DNA from: a bacterium
GTDB taxonomy: Bacteria; SZUA-182; DTGQ01
NCBI GenBank assembly: GCA_023512255.1
Contig: JAILZY010000003.1
Span: 39,339 to 103,338, forward strand
DNA: 64,000 nucleotides
Reading direction: 5' to 3'
A program made the translations under genes and the position numbers. Each line of letters starts with the position of its first letter. The stretch's first letter is position 1. The notes under the pieces are model-generated. The model was not told the DNA's origin. It saw nothing but the letters and a program-made list of their open reading frames with translations, and searched no databases. Below, piece by piece: positions 8,734 to 17,206 of the stretch.

Positions 8734-9531
8734 TCAGCCGTAATACTCTTCTTCAACCCGCAGAATATATTCTTGAGTCTCTTTTGGCAAGGCCTCTGGA
8801 CGGCTTTCAAGATTGCCCATGCCCCAGTTGTAGGCAGCCAGGGCAAGCCTCAAATTCCCCTGATAGCGGTCAAGCAGACGGCGCAGGTAGCATGTCCCCC
8901 CCCTGATGTTCTGAACAGGATCGAAGGGATCAGACACTCCAAGCTCAGCCGCAGTAGCTGGCATAAGCTGCATCAGCCCCTTAGCGCCAGCCGGTGATAC
9001 GGCCTTTGGGTCCCAATTGCTTTCAACCGCAATAATCGCCCTGACCAGCGCTGGATCAAGGCCATATTGGTTTGAAAATCTTGTGATAATCCCCTCAAGA
9101 TCATAACTTCCCATAAGGTAAGGCTTATCCGGATGTTCCTCATCTTTTAGGGGAGATTTCGAAGTCTCCCATACTTTCCTTGCGGCAGTATTTAATCTTT
9201 CCGTCTGTGGTAAGATAGTCAGCTCCCTCTTCTCTTGCCCTAAAGAGGAGATCGGCCACGGCAAAGATGAAAAGGCTGCCTCTGCTATCGTCGGCAAATA
9301 CGATTCTCTGCCTTTTGCTCTAGCCAGAATCATCTCCAAAGTCTTTGAGAGAAGCTCGATGGCCGCAAGCTCTAGCGGCCTATCCCCGCCGGCCTGATCA
9401 AGTAGGGAATCCCGAAGGATCGCTCCAAAGTCAGAGCATCCTACCCCTCCTTGCTGCCTTAACCATCCCCCCGTTGTCCCTTGCGCGGCCAGATGACCAA
9501 TGATTGCCCTCGAATTGATCTTGTTTACCAT
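8734..9531 (-). CDS. Lytic transglycosylase, SLT domain
   Basis: The C-terminal 125 residues are a soluble lytic transglycosylase (Slt70/MltC-type) domain: ALVRAIIAVESNWDPKAVSP with the catalytic glutamate, AKGLMQLMPATAAELGV, and AAYNWGMGNL. The enzyme cuts peptidoglycan between MurNAc and GlcNAc with 1,6-anhydro product formation. The N-terminal 130 residues are not recognised, and no signal peptide or lipobox is visible, unlike most SLT enzymes, so export by a non-Sec route or a flagellar/secretion link is possible. ATG 9531 was preferred over the TTG at 9561; both have weak ribosome binding sites. Confidence 0.85.
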   Translation of the reverse strand: MVNKINSRAIIGHLAAQGTTGGWLRQQGGVGCSDFGAILRDSLLDQAGGDRPLELAAIELLSKTLEMILARAKGRESYLPTIAEAAFSSLPWPISSLGQEKRELTILPQTERLNTAARKVWETSKSPLKDEEHPDKPYLMGSYDLEGIITRFSNQYGLDPALVRAIIAVESNWDPKAVSPAGAKGLMQLMPATAAELGVSDPFDPVQNIRGGTCYLRRLLDRYQGNLRLALAAYNWGMGNLESRPEALPKETQEYILRVEEEYYG

Positions 9532-9707
9532 ACCCCTGACAACCTCGCAAGACTTACTCAAAAGCCTCTTGTTTGTGGACCATAATCTTAATCCTAAGAT
9601 TTTAAAGCTCTTCTCCCTTTTCCCTTCCCTCTTCTCTTACTTCTTTTCACTTTCCTCTTGCCAAGACAATAAAAACATATCAGCGCTCAAAAATCCTCAC
9701 TGGTGCT

Positions 9708-10829
9708 TCACCACCCTAGGGAAAGCTGGACCACGTGTCTTCGATCGGCTCTCTGCCCAGCATAAGCGCCAACCTCCTCGGCATAATTGGCATAATCGAG
9801 CTTGAGTAACCAAAGATTCAACCCCACACCAGCAGTAGCATACCCCTGATATAGCCCAAGCCGCAAAGCCAATCGCTTCCCAAACCAGGATTCGGCCCCA
9901 AGGTGGACCCGACGGAAAAAATCGTCCTCATCTTCATTGACATTATGGGTAATGTCCACAAGATCGAGCCCGGCCTTCACCGAAATAATCCCCTGCTGGT
10001 AACTCAGCCCGGCGCCCAGATTAATCTGCTGCGGTATCTGTCCGGCATCACCAAGCTTAGTTCCACCGATATTTTGAATGACCAGGGCCAGGCTCGGTTT
10101 CAAAAAGCCAGAGAAGGTATAGATAGCCCCAAGGTCAAAACCAAGGCCTGAGCCCTCCCCCATGTCATCTTCGATAATCTGGTCGAAATCGTCACTGGCT
10201 ATCTGGGCAGCGGTGTAAGTCTCCTTAAGCTGCTGCCGCTTGACATACTTGGCGGCCACTCCTAGCCGCAAGGCATTATCTTGGAGAAAGCCAAAACCTG
10301 CCCCGCCGACTCCAGCCACATCAACCAGAACGTCAGCATCAACTTCCGGATACTGAGGGTTGTTGATCTCAGCACCGACCACTGCCTGCCCTAATACCCC
10401 AAACCCAAAATGCTGCTTGACAAAATGGGGAAAAAGGCAAGTCCTGACATGCTGATGCTCGCCCATATGCTTCCGCAGCAAAGCGGTAACCTCTCCTGTC
10501 TGGTCAAAATCCGTATCCTGAATGTCCTGATAAAGATCTTGGCCATTTTCTCCAATCTCAATCAGCGGATTCAGCACAGCAAAGCTTGCACCCGGCACCA
10601 TGTCAAGGCCAGCCGGGTTATAAAATAAGGCATTATGATCGTCGGCTAAAGCTGAAAACGCACCGCCCATCCCAAGTGGCCGCACCCCTCGAAAGAGGCT
10701 TGGCATCTCCCGCGCCTGGACGAAGACCGCGGCGGCCACCATATACATCATCACCATCAAGGGAATCATCAAGGTAATCATCAATGATCTAACTTTCACC
10801 ATACTGAAGCTGCAATCTGCTGTTTTCAT
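9708..10829 (-). CDS. PorV/UPF0164-type outer-membrane beta-barrel protein
   Basis: The 373-residue protein has a long signal peptide (to about AQAREM, residue 40) followed by the signature RGVRPLGMGGAFSALADDHN and ALFYNPAGLDMV, typical of PorV/PorQ/FadL-like barrels. Alternating hydrophobic strands continue to a C-terminal QLSLGW, with the terminal aromatic residue common to outer-membrane barrels. It probably forms a pore or a secretion-associated shuttle in the outer membrane. A good ribosome binding site (AAGGAGAATA) precedes the ATG. It lies 77 bp after a lipoprotein gene on the same strand, probably in one operon. Confidence 0.8.
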   Translation of the reverse strand: MKTADCSFSMVKVRSLMITLMIPLMVMMYMVAAAVFVQAREMPSLFRGVRPLGMGGAFSALADDHNALFYNPAGLDMVPGASFAVLNPLIEIGENGQDLYQDIQDTDFDQTGEVTALLRKHMGEHQHVRTCLFPHFVKQHFGFGVLGQAVVGAEINNPQYPEVDADVLVDVAGVGGAGFGFLQDNALRLGVAAKYVKRQQLKETYTAAQIASDDFDQIIEDDMGEGSGLGFDLGAIYTFSGFLKPSLALVIQNIGGTKLGDAGQIPQQINLGAGLSYQQGIISVKAGLDLVDITHNVNEDEDDFFRRVHLGAESWFGKRLALRLGLYQGYATAGVGLNLWLLKLDYANYAEEVGAYAGQRADRRHVVQLSLGW

Positions 10830-10906
10830 AATATACTTATTCTCCTTGAATAGCTTCTCCGCAAGCTATCTTACGGGCATCTTCTAATAAAGTCCGTTTC
10901 TTTACT

Positions 10907-11776
10907 TTAATAGATATTAGGCCAAATGAGATGGTTGAGATAGTTTGAAAGATCAGTAGAATCTACAAAATTATCCCCAGAAAAGCCTATATCTTTCAAA
11001 AACTTGCTAAACTCCCGATCTATATCATTCTTGTTGTTATCCCTAACCTCCTCTATGCCTATTAAATTCCCTCCACTTAGGGCATTAACTCCATCCTGCA
11101 CCATCCAAAGGTCATCGTTCAAACCAGGGGGGAGGCTGCTCAGCTCAATTTTATTAATCCCCTTGGCATCAAGAGCTTGTTTAATCCCATTAGTGGTCAG
11201 AGGAATAGGCATAAGGTTATATTCCCGGCCAATAGCCAAAGAAATACTTAAAATAGCATGTATGGCCGCATAGATCCCTCTCTGGAGCCGCAAATCATCG
11301 CTGCCTGAATAGCTCCTTGCCCGCAAGCGGCTTTGGGTGTTCACACTGCCAGCACCAAGAACAAGCAAAGCTTGGGCAACCAGAGAGACTTTATTGTTAA
11401 GATCATCTTCGGTTAGCTTTTCCCCAAAAATACCACCAATAATATCAAAGGCATCCACATCATGGCCACCTTCATCATTCTTAGCAAACTCATCGAGCAG
11501 CTTGAGGGTATCAAATCCAGCCTTTCCAATGTAAGCTGAGGCGAGATAGCGGCGCTCTTGATCGGAAAGATTGCTCCTGCCTCCCAAAGTGGCAATAACC
11601 GCATCGAAATTTCCCGAATTCAAATCCTGCCTGGCCTGCTCTATCCTAGCCTCCTGGCCGCTATCGTCAGCTATGCCCTCAAACAGGTTAGTGTCGCCGC
11701 ACCCTTGCAAGAGAAGCAAGATAGCCAAGATAGATATAAAGAAACTGCCAAATGCTGCCAAAGGTTTCCTTTTCAT
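10907..11776 (-). CDS. Putative lipoprotein of unknown function
   Basis: A 289-residue protein with a lipoprotein signal: charged KRKP, hydrophobic stretch, then LLLLQGCGD, with C26 as the likely lipidated residue. The mature protein is mostly helical. A short TPR-like segment follows the signal (IEQARQDLNSGNFDAVIATL, then DQERRYLASAYIGKAGFD). GGAGG lies 7 bases before the ATG. It is transcribed just ahead of the PorV-like barrel gene, suggesting a shared outer-membrane role. I do not recognise a named family. Confidence 0.72.
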   Translation of the reverse strand: MKRKPLAAFGSFFISILAILLLLQGCGDTNLFEGIADDSGQEARIEQARQDLNSGNFDAVIATLGGRSNLSDQERRYLASAYIGKAGFDTLKLLDEFAKNDEGGHDVDAFDIIGGIFGEKLTEDDLNNKVSLVAQALLVLGAGSVNTQSRLRARSYSGSDDLRLQRGIYAAIHAILSISLAIGREYNLMPIPLTTNGIKQALDAKGINKIELSSLPPGLNDDLWMVQDGVNALSGGNLIGIEEVRDNNKNDIDREFSKFLKDIGFSGDNFVDSTDLSNYLNHLIWPNIY

Positions 11777-12119
11777 AAACTACCTCCTGGATATATGTAC
11801 GGGGATATATGTCGCGTACGGATATAATTGTTTAGTGTATGGATATAATTGTGTAGATGTTGTTTCTGAAATTTAAAAATTAGATTCCATCAGCAAACTG
11901 CGCTGCCCCTTTTCTTTTTTTCGACCTTTCACTTCACAAACATCGGGGGTATCTGAGCTAAGTTTTCCCTGTCCAGAGAATTTCGGCCTTTAACTGTCCA
12001 GCCGTTGAGGAAATAAACAAAAGTGCAGTGCAGCCCAAAATTTAACCTTGATTTTAACATAAAAAATGGAAGATAATCTAGGCAAATCTCATTATCTTAA
12101 AAATAATGGAGGCTTGACC
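11777..12119. other. Divergent intergenic region
   Basis: Separates the minus-strand lipoprotein operon from plus-strand sixA, so it must hold two promoters. A short direct repeat (GGATATA.T.G..TA) occurs at about 11790-11850. I see no RNA gene or clear regulatory motif. Confidence 0.5.
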
Positions 12120-12593
12120 ATGAAACTATATCTTATCCGACATGCCCAGCCAAAAAGCCAGGAGGAAGACCCCCGCAGACCTCTCTCCGAATCGGGGCGA
12201 GAGAGCATGAGGAGGATTTGCGAACATGTAGCCAGACTGAATCTAGCCATAGCCGAGATCTGGCACAGTAGCAAAGAGCGAGCCAGAGAAACGGCGCAGA
12301 TTCTAGCTGAGACACTTGCTCTTGGCCCGCAGAGCTTAAAAGAGCACCCAGGGCTTGGCCCCAGCGATGAGGTCGGTCCGATCAAAGACTGGCTGGCAGA
12401 TGAAAATGCTGACCTAGCTCTTGTTGGCCACCTTCCCTTTCTTGGCAAGCTAGCTTCACTCCTGCTGTGCAGTTCAGAAGAGGCCGACCTGATCAATTTC
12501 ACTATGGGCAGCATAGTCTGCCTAAGCAGAGATGAACATAACAGGTGGGCTATTGACTGGATGATAACTCCAGACATTATCCTAAAGAGATGA
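12120..12593 (+). CDS. sixA: Phosphohistidine phosphatase SixA
   Basis: The 157-residue histidine-phosphatase-superfamily protein has the phosphoacceptor in YLIRHAQPKS (H8 region), the arginines of SSKERARETA, and the second catalytic histidine in LVGHLPFLGKLAS. SixA-type enzymes remove phosphate from histidine-containing phosphotransfer domains. ATG 12120 is supported by GGAGG 7 bases upstream. It is followed 21 bp later by a DUF2905 gene. The two-component genes at 15.8-20.3 kb are possible partners, but that link is inference. Confidence 0.88.
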   Translation: MKLYLIRHAQPKSQEEDPRRPLSESGRESMRRICEHVARLNLAIAEIWHSSKERARETAQILAETLALGPQSLKEHPGLGPSDEVGPIKDWLADENADLALVGHLPFLGKLASLLLCSSEEADLINFTMGSIVCLSRDEHNRWAIDWMITPDIILKR

Positions 12594-12614
12594 TTCAGTA
12601 GGGATGGCGAGAGT

Positions 12615-12845
12615 ATGAATACCTTAACTCCGATCGGCAGGCTGCTAATCATCAGCGGAATCATTCTGGTAATTATAGGCCTCTTGACTATATACGGCTC
12701 CAGAATCCCCTTTATTGGCCGACTGCCTGGCGACATCTATATCAAAAGGGACAATTTCACCTTTTACTTCCCACTAGCCAGCAGCATTGTGGTCAGCATT
12801 ATTTTGACCCTGATTTTGTTCCTCATCAGTAAATTTACCAGGTAA
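12615..12845 (+). CDS. DUF2905 small membrane protein
   Basis: A 76-residue protein with two membrane helices (about 7-28 and 52-72) flanking the family signature RIPFIGRLPGDIYIKRDNF. DUF2905 proteins are widespread and uncharacterised. In many genomes they neighbour ruvB/queA or small enzymes; here the neighbour is sixA, 21 bp upstream, so the two are probably cotranscribed. The start is supported by a GCGAGAG stretch before the ATG. Confidence 0.88.
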   Translation: MNTLTPIGRLLIISGIILVIIGLLTIYGSRIPFIGRLPGDIYIKRDNFTFYFPLASSIVVSIILTLILFLISKFTR

Positions 12846-12906
12846 AATTTCACTAGGCAGACTGTCCTTCAAGGGAATCCCAAGGGAGGCCTCTCCCCTT
12901 AATTCC

Positions 12907-13797
12907 TCATCCGCCATCTGGATTAGCATAACAGTAGAGGCAGTTATGACGGCAGGGTTGAAGATGATAAGAGCCGATATCGCGGGAGAGTTTGCATCTG
13001 CACCCTTGAGCATGGCGCTGCCCGTAGTCAATTTGCAGGCAGAGGCGGCCGCCGAAGAGCTTTTGGAAAAAGTCATTTGGAATACATGAGCTTGGTCTGA
13101 TCCGTGAATCTGAAGGGAGAAGGCTCACTAACTCCTCCTCGCAGCAGGTGTAAAGATCAAGGGAGAGTGCGGCCAGCTTTTTTTCCATCTCAAGAAGAAT
13201 TTTAATTTGCTCCTCAATTCCCGGATAGATAAACTTAAATCCGGGACGACTGCGAATGCGCCTTCGAATCTTGCCGTAATCATCCATGAAGCTGGTTATG
13301 CATCGTCTAATTCCCAGGCGGCTAAGGGCTTGGGCTATGCGGTCAAAATCCTGAAGATTGTCGCACACCTTTTCCCCAGGCTCATGCTGATAAAAACAGA
13401 TAGGGTCAAACCTCCAAGCGATAACCTGAGGGCCAAATTCCCGGCTCAAATCCTGGGCTTGCCTAAGTCTCTCATCAAGAGGTGGGATGGCTGGCTCAAG
13501 AAGCCGATCTTCAGAGTTTATAGTAAACTGAAAAAACAGGTTAAATCCTCGTCTGATCAGCTCCTGTCCATATCGGGCAGCTAAAAAAGGGCCAAAATTC
13601 TTTGACCAAAAGACAATGGTGTGAACCTTGTCAGCAGTGGCTGCTACAGTCATCATCTGCCCAGAGACCGGATTTGGCACCGTAAAACTTCCCCGTTCAA
13701 TTCTCTCCATAAACCAATCCATGTAAAAAGCCGGAATATCAGTTCTCCTGGAAGCAGAAATGACTATCTTTTCAATCTCATCTTTGAATCCCTTCAT
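12907..13797 (-). CDS. DUF1848 family protein
   Basis: The 296-residue protein opens with ISASRRTDIPAFYMDWFMER, and contains TIVFWSKNFGPF and AWRFDPICFY, all hallmarks of DUF1848. The C-terminus carries a cysteine cluster (CRCKLSRDIGSYHLQPCRHN followed by CLYCYAN) that probably binds an iron-sulfur cluster; the family has been compared with radical-SAM-like TIM barrels, but its reaction is unknown. ATG 13797 is preferred because AGGAG lies 8 bases upstream; the frame is open another 18 codons through palindromic DNA that is unlikely to be coding. Convergent with DUF2905. Confidence 0.85.
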   Translation of the reverse strand: MKGFKDEIEKIVISASRRTDIPAFYMDWFMERIERGSFTVPNPVSGQMMTVAATADKVHTIVFWSKNFGPFLAARYGQELIRRGFNLFFQFTINSEDRLLEPAIPPLDERLRQAQDLSREFGPQVIAWRFDPICFYQHEPGEKVCDNLQDFDRIAQALSRLGIRRCITSFMDDYGKIRRRIRSRPGFKFIYPGIEEQIKILLEMEKKLAALSLDLYTCCEEELVSLLPSDSRIRPSSCIPNDFFQKLFGGRLCLQIDYGQRHAQGCRCKLSRDIGSYHLQPCRHNCLYCYANPDGG

Positions 13798-13813
13798 TAA
13801 ATTAACTCCTGTT

Positions 13814-13945
13814 GGTTGGAAGGAACCCTTTTGAAAAAGGGTTCCTTCCAAACCATCCTCCTAAAACTTTAATAGCTAGGCTATTAAAGTTTTAGGAAAA
13901 GGGTGATAAGGGGAAAACCCTTTTTCAAAAGGGTTTTCCCCTTAT
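13814..13945. repeat. Cluster of three strong hairpins, together one nested palindrome
   Basis: Stem 1: GGTTGGAAGGAACCCTTTT (13814-13832) pairs with 13834-13853 with one bulged base. Stem 2: CTAAAACTTTAATAG (13861-13875) pairs perfectly with 13881-13895, 5-base loop. Stem 3: ATAAGGGGAAAACCCTTTT (13906-13924) pairs perfectly with 13927-13945, 2-base loop. Parts of stem 1 and stem 3 are also reverse complements of each other (AACCCTTTTGAAAAAGGGTT versus its complement), so the whole 130 bp can fold as one cruciform. It lies between divergent DUF1848 and radical SAM genes. Probably an inserted palindromic element; a regulatory role is possible. Confidence 0.85.
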
Positions 13946-13994
13946 TTTACTCCTCGCGATTGACATTTGAAAGGCATTTTCATAGAATCGGCCC

Positions 13995-15755
13995 ATGAAA
14001 ATCATGCTCATTACCCTTCCTTTTTTTAATCCTGCCGAGCCGCCCGGCCAGCTTGCCTTACTCAAGTCGCTGTGGCAGCAGGAGCAGCCAGAATGTACGG
14101 TCATAGCCTTTGATGCCAATATTGATTTTCTAAACTATGTCCTGCGCGGCGACTATCTCAGGGAGCGGCTGGCTGCCTTCACCGCCACAAAGCCGTCTGC
14201 CCGCCAGCTAACACGGGCCAGGCGGGCCTGCTTGCAAATTGAGCGGGCTCAGGCCGCACTCGGCTCAGCCGAAGGATATCGCTCACTCGGTCGCTATCTT
14301 GCCTTTGTTAACTGCCTGAACGATGCCCTAAGGCTAGTGTTTGCTACGCATCCTGAGCTGGCAATCTCGTTGACTAACTTCCGGCTGCTTCCCTTTGCGG
14401 CAGTGGATCTAGCCAATAACCTGCGCTTTGCTAGCCAAAGCCCCTACCCTCCCTTTGATGACTGGTGCGCCGGCCAACTTTTCCCCAAGATCGAGCAGCA
14501 TCGGCCTGAGATCATAGCCTTCTCCCTGACCTATCTCTCCCAGCTCTTTCCCACGCTCTTGGTAGCGGCAAGGCTCAAAGCCCGCTTTCCCAAAATTGTG
14601 CGAATCATTGGCGGCGGACTGATCAACTGCTACCGTAGCCGGCCACGGCAGAGCCTGGCACTGCTTGGCGCACTCTTTGACTGGATTATCTTTGGCCGGG
14701 CAAAAGAGCTCGGCTCTGCTATTCCCTGGTCTTGGCTCCTTAGACCGCAAAAAACCGCGGCCAAAATGAACCCTTTTCTTGAAACCTCAGACCTTATGCC
14801 CGATCTTCCTGCCCCTGACTATGGAGATTTTGATTTATCCAGCTATTTTTCTCCGCTTCCTACTCTGCCCTATGCCACCAGTCTTGGTTGCTACTGGAGC
14901 CGGTGCGCCTTCTGCCCTGATGCGGGTCGAAGCCCCCATATCAGCGGCAGCAGGGAGCTTGCCCGCAACCTGAAAAAAACCCTGCTCAGCCACCCAGGAG
15001 CGCTTTTTCACTTCACTGATCCGGCTGTTCCGCCGACCAATATGGAAATTATCGCTGATGTTTTTGCCGGGCAAGGTGCGTCCTATTATTCCTTTGTCCG
15101 CTTTGAGAGCTGCTTTGAGGATGCTGCACTCGTCAGGCGACTTTCCTCCTCAGGATGCAGGATGCTACAATTTGGCTTAGAAAGCGCCTCAGAGCGGCTG
15201 CTATCCTTGAGCCAAAAAGGGATCGATCTTAGACGAGCTGAGAGGATTCTGGCGCTTTCAGCTCAAGAAAAAATCCTAAACTATGTCTACCTTCTCTTTG
15301 GCCTGCCTTCGGAAACCGAACAGGACCGAAACCAAAGTCTCGAATTTATTATCAGAAATCATCACACTGTTCATTTCATAAACCCCAGCCTGATGAATTT
15401 ACCAATCGGAAGCCCTATGGAAAGAGAGCCAGAGCGGTTTTTCATTGACTGGACCTATGAATTAGCCACTGAATTAGCCACGGCCAGCGGCAGCAGTGGT
15501 CTGGCCGATGAAGATGATGGGGAAGATCAGGGAGGAAAATCGCAGGCTGGCCCTAATCAGGAGGCTGAAAGAGCAGGCTCCCCCTTTAGCCTGTATAAGG
15601 GGTTTATCTCTCAAGGAGAAAATACCCGAGTATCGGCCCGGCGTTTTCTTGAGAAGGTGTTTTTCCCTCATCCCCTGGTGGCTTCAATCATGAGGCATGA
15701 TCCGCCCTTCTTTCGGGCAGCTCATGCTCTTTTCTTTGGTCCCTTAAAGTGGTAA
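13995..15755 (+). CDS. Cobalamin-binding-type radical SAM protein
   Basis: The 586-residue protein has the order of B12-dependent radical SAM enzymes: an N-terminal Rossmann-like part (about 1-230; LITLPFFNPAEPPGQ, IIAFSLTYLSQL, RIIGGGLINCYR) and a radical SAM barrel from about 285. The cluster motif reads GCYWSRCAFC (C299, C304, C307), that is CX4CX2C, one residue longer than the canonical CX3CX2C. FGLESASERLLSLSQKGI and YVYLLFGLPSETEQDR are standard later strands. The canonical DXHXXG cobalamin ligand is not evident. A charged, low-complexity stretch (residues 495-530) precedes the C-terminus. The substrate is unknown. Its stop is 10 bp from the convergent activator gene. Confidence 0.82.
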   Translation: MKIMLITLPFFNPAEPPGQLALLKSLWQQEQPECTVIAFDANIDFLNYVLRGDYLRERLAAFTATKPSARQLTRARRACLQIERAQAALGSAEGYRSLGRYLAFVNCLNDALRLVFATHPELAISLTNFRLLPFAAVDLANNLRFASQSPYPPFDDWCAGQLFPKIEQHRPEIIAFSLTYLSQLFPTLLVAARLKARFPKIVRIIGGGLINCYRSRPRQSLALLGALFDWIIFGRAKELGSAIPWSWLLRPQKTAAKMNPFLETSDLMPDLPAPDYGDFDLSSYFSPLPTLPYATSLGCYWSRCAFCPDAGRSPHISGSRELARNLKKTLLSHPGALFHFTDPAVPPTNMEIIADVFAGQGASYYSFVRFESCFEDAALVRRLSSSGCRMLQFGLESASERLLSLSQKGIDLRRAERILALSAQEKILNYVYLLFGLPSETEQDRNQSLEFIIRNHHTVHFINPSLMNLPIGSPMEREPERFFIDWTYELATELATASGSSGLADEDDGEDQGGKSQAGPNQEAERAGSPFSLYKGFISQGENTRVSARRFLEKVFFPHPLVASIMRHDPPFFRAAHALFFGPLKW

Positions 15756-15765
15756 AAAGGGGAGG

Positions 15766-17187
15766 CTAAGCGTATCCTGTTGCTCCTCCATACTGCTTCA
15801 GGAGTGCGTACAGTCGTGAGCGAGACAGGCCAGAGAGGCGGCAGGCGGCTTTGATATCGCCTCCTGAAAGCGCCATTAAATTGTTAAGATAGTGGCGCTC
15901 GGCTTCAGCCAGGGCTGCTGCCCGAAACTCTCCCAGAGTGGGGAATTCTTCTGATGAGAGGCTTATTGTACCCTTTGCTTGCTGCTCGCTGGGGTTAGCT
16001 CTCTGGCTGAGTGAGGCTCTGGCTACATAGACTCGAATATAGGTTGGCAGGTGTTTAGGGAACAGAACCCGATCATGACCTGCTGCGGCTAGGGCTCGCT
16101 CTATCGTATTCACCAGTTCTCTGACGTTTCCAGGCCAGGGATAGAGAGCCAGGACATCGAAAAATTCTGGTGAGCATTCCTTTTTAGGCAGCTCATAGCG
16201 GCTGCAAAGTCTGTCAAGGTGATACCTGGCTAGCTCTTTTATATCCTCCCTTCGCTCTCTGAGAGCTGGAAGCTCAATGATGAACGAGCGAAGCCGAAAC
16301 AAAAGGTCCTTCCGAAATTGCCCATCCTGGGCCATTCGATCAAGATCTCGGTTGGTGGCGGCCACAAGTCTGAAATCGGTCGGGATTTCCTCTCTGCTGC
16401 CCAGGGGACGAACAAGGCGTTCCTGGAGAACCCGCAGGAAAGTTTTCTGAATAGGTAGCGGGAGCTCACCCACCTCATCAAGGAAAAGGGTGCCTCCATC
16501 AGCCTGCTTGATCAACCCTTCCTTGGTGTGGTCTGCTCCAGTGAAGGCTCCCTTCACATATCCAAACAGTACACTTTCCACCAGGGTTTCGGGAAGAGCG
16601 GTGCAATCGACAACCACAAAATTGTTCTGCGCCCGCCTGCTGTTTTCGTGGATGGCCCGGGCAAAGAGCTCCTTGCCAGTGCCGGTCTCACCAGTAATTA
16701 AAACACTGGCTTCACTGTTTGCTGCTTGGGCCAGAAGATCAAAACAGGCTCTCATGGCTGGGCTGTCCCCGATAATGCCTTCTCGTTTCAAAGCTACAGC
16801 CGGTTTTGCGGCTTTCTTCTCTTGCCGATACTGGAGAGCACGAACAAGTGGGACAGCCATCGCCTTGATCGAAGATGGCTTCTCAAGGTAATCCCAGGCA
16901 CCATATTTAATGGCCAGCTCAGCGCCATCAGGGTCCCCAGCTCCAGTAATAATAATAACCTCAGGAGAGGAGGCGGTCGCCCGAAGTTTTGGCAGGATGT
17001 CCAGCCCGTTTCCATCCGGCATCTGAACATCGAGAAAGGCGACATCAAATGCTTCCGATACAGCCTTTTTCAATCCATCCTCGAGAGTATGAGCACAGAC
17101 AACCTCAACCTCTCCCCTTCGCTTTACCATACAGGAGAGCATCTTACACATACTCTGATCATCATCAATAATCAGCACCTTAGCCAT
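15766..17187 (-). CDS. Sigma-54-dependent response regulator, NtrC family
   Basis: The 473-residue protein has a receiver domain (residues 3-118, acidic pocket IIDDD, phosphoacceptor D53, K103), an AAA+ domain with Walker A GETGTGKE (166-173) and the sigma-54 contact loop GAFTGA (213-218), and a C-terminal Fis-type helix-turn-helix (GDIKAACRLSGLSRSRLYAL). Such proteins open sigma-54 promoters when phosphorylated. ATG 17187 gives the normal receiver start; 48 further upstream codons are open but overlap the preceding gene. It lies 20 bp after a decayed hybrid kinase and 1.9 kb from an intact one, either of which may have been its partner. Confidence 0.95.
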   Translation of the reverse strand: MAKVLIIDDDQSMCKMLSCMVKRRGEVEVVCAHTLEDGLKKAVSEAFDVAFLDVQMPDGNGLDILPKLRATASSPEVIIITGAGDPDGAELAIKYGAWDYLEKPSSIKAMAVPLVRALQYRQEKKAAKPAVALKREGIIGDSPAMRACFDLLAQAANSEASVLITGETGTGKELFARAIHENSRRAQNNFVVVDCTALPETLVESVLFGYVKGAFTGADHTKEGLIKQADGGTLFLDEVGELPLPIQKTFLRVLQERLVRPLGSREEIPTDFRLVAATNRDLDRMAQDGQFRKDLLFRLRSFIIELPALRERREDIKELARYHLDRLCSRYELPKKECSPEFFDVLALYPWPGNVRELVNTIERALAAAGHDRVLFPKHLPTYIRVYVARASLSQRANPSEQQAKGTISLSSEEFPTLGEFRAAALAEAERHYLNNLMALSGGDIKAACRLSGLSRSRLYALLKQYGGATGYA

Positions 17188-17206
17188 AGCGACGCGGTTT
17201 CCTTTT

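Noticed and set aside
12092-12736. 214-residue minus-strand frame
   Set aside because: Antisense to sixA and DUF2905, both well supported.
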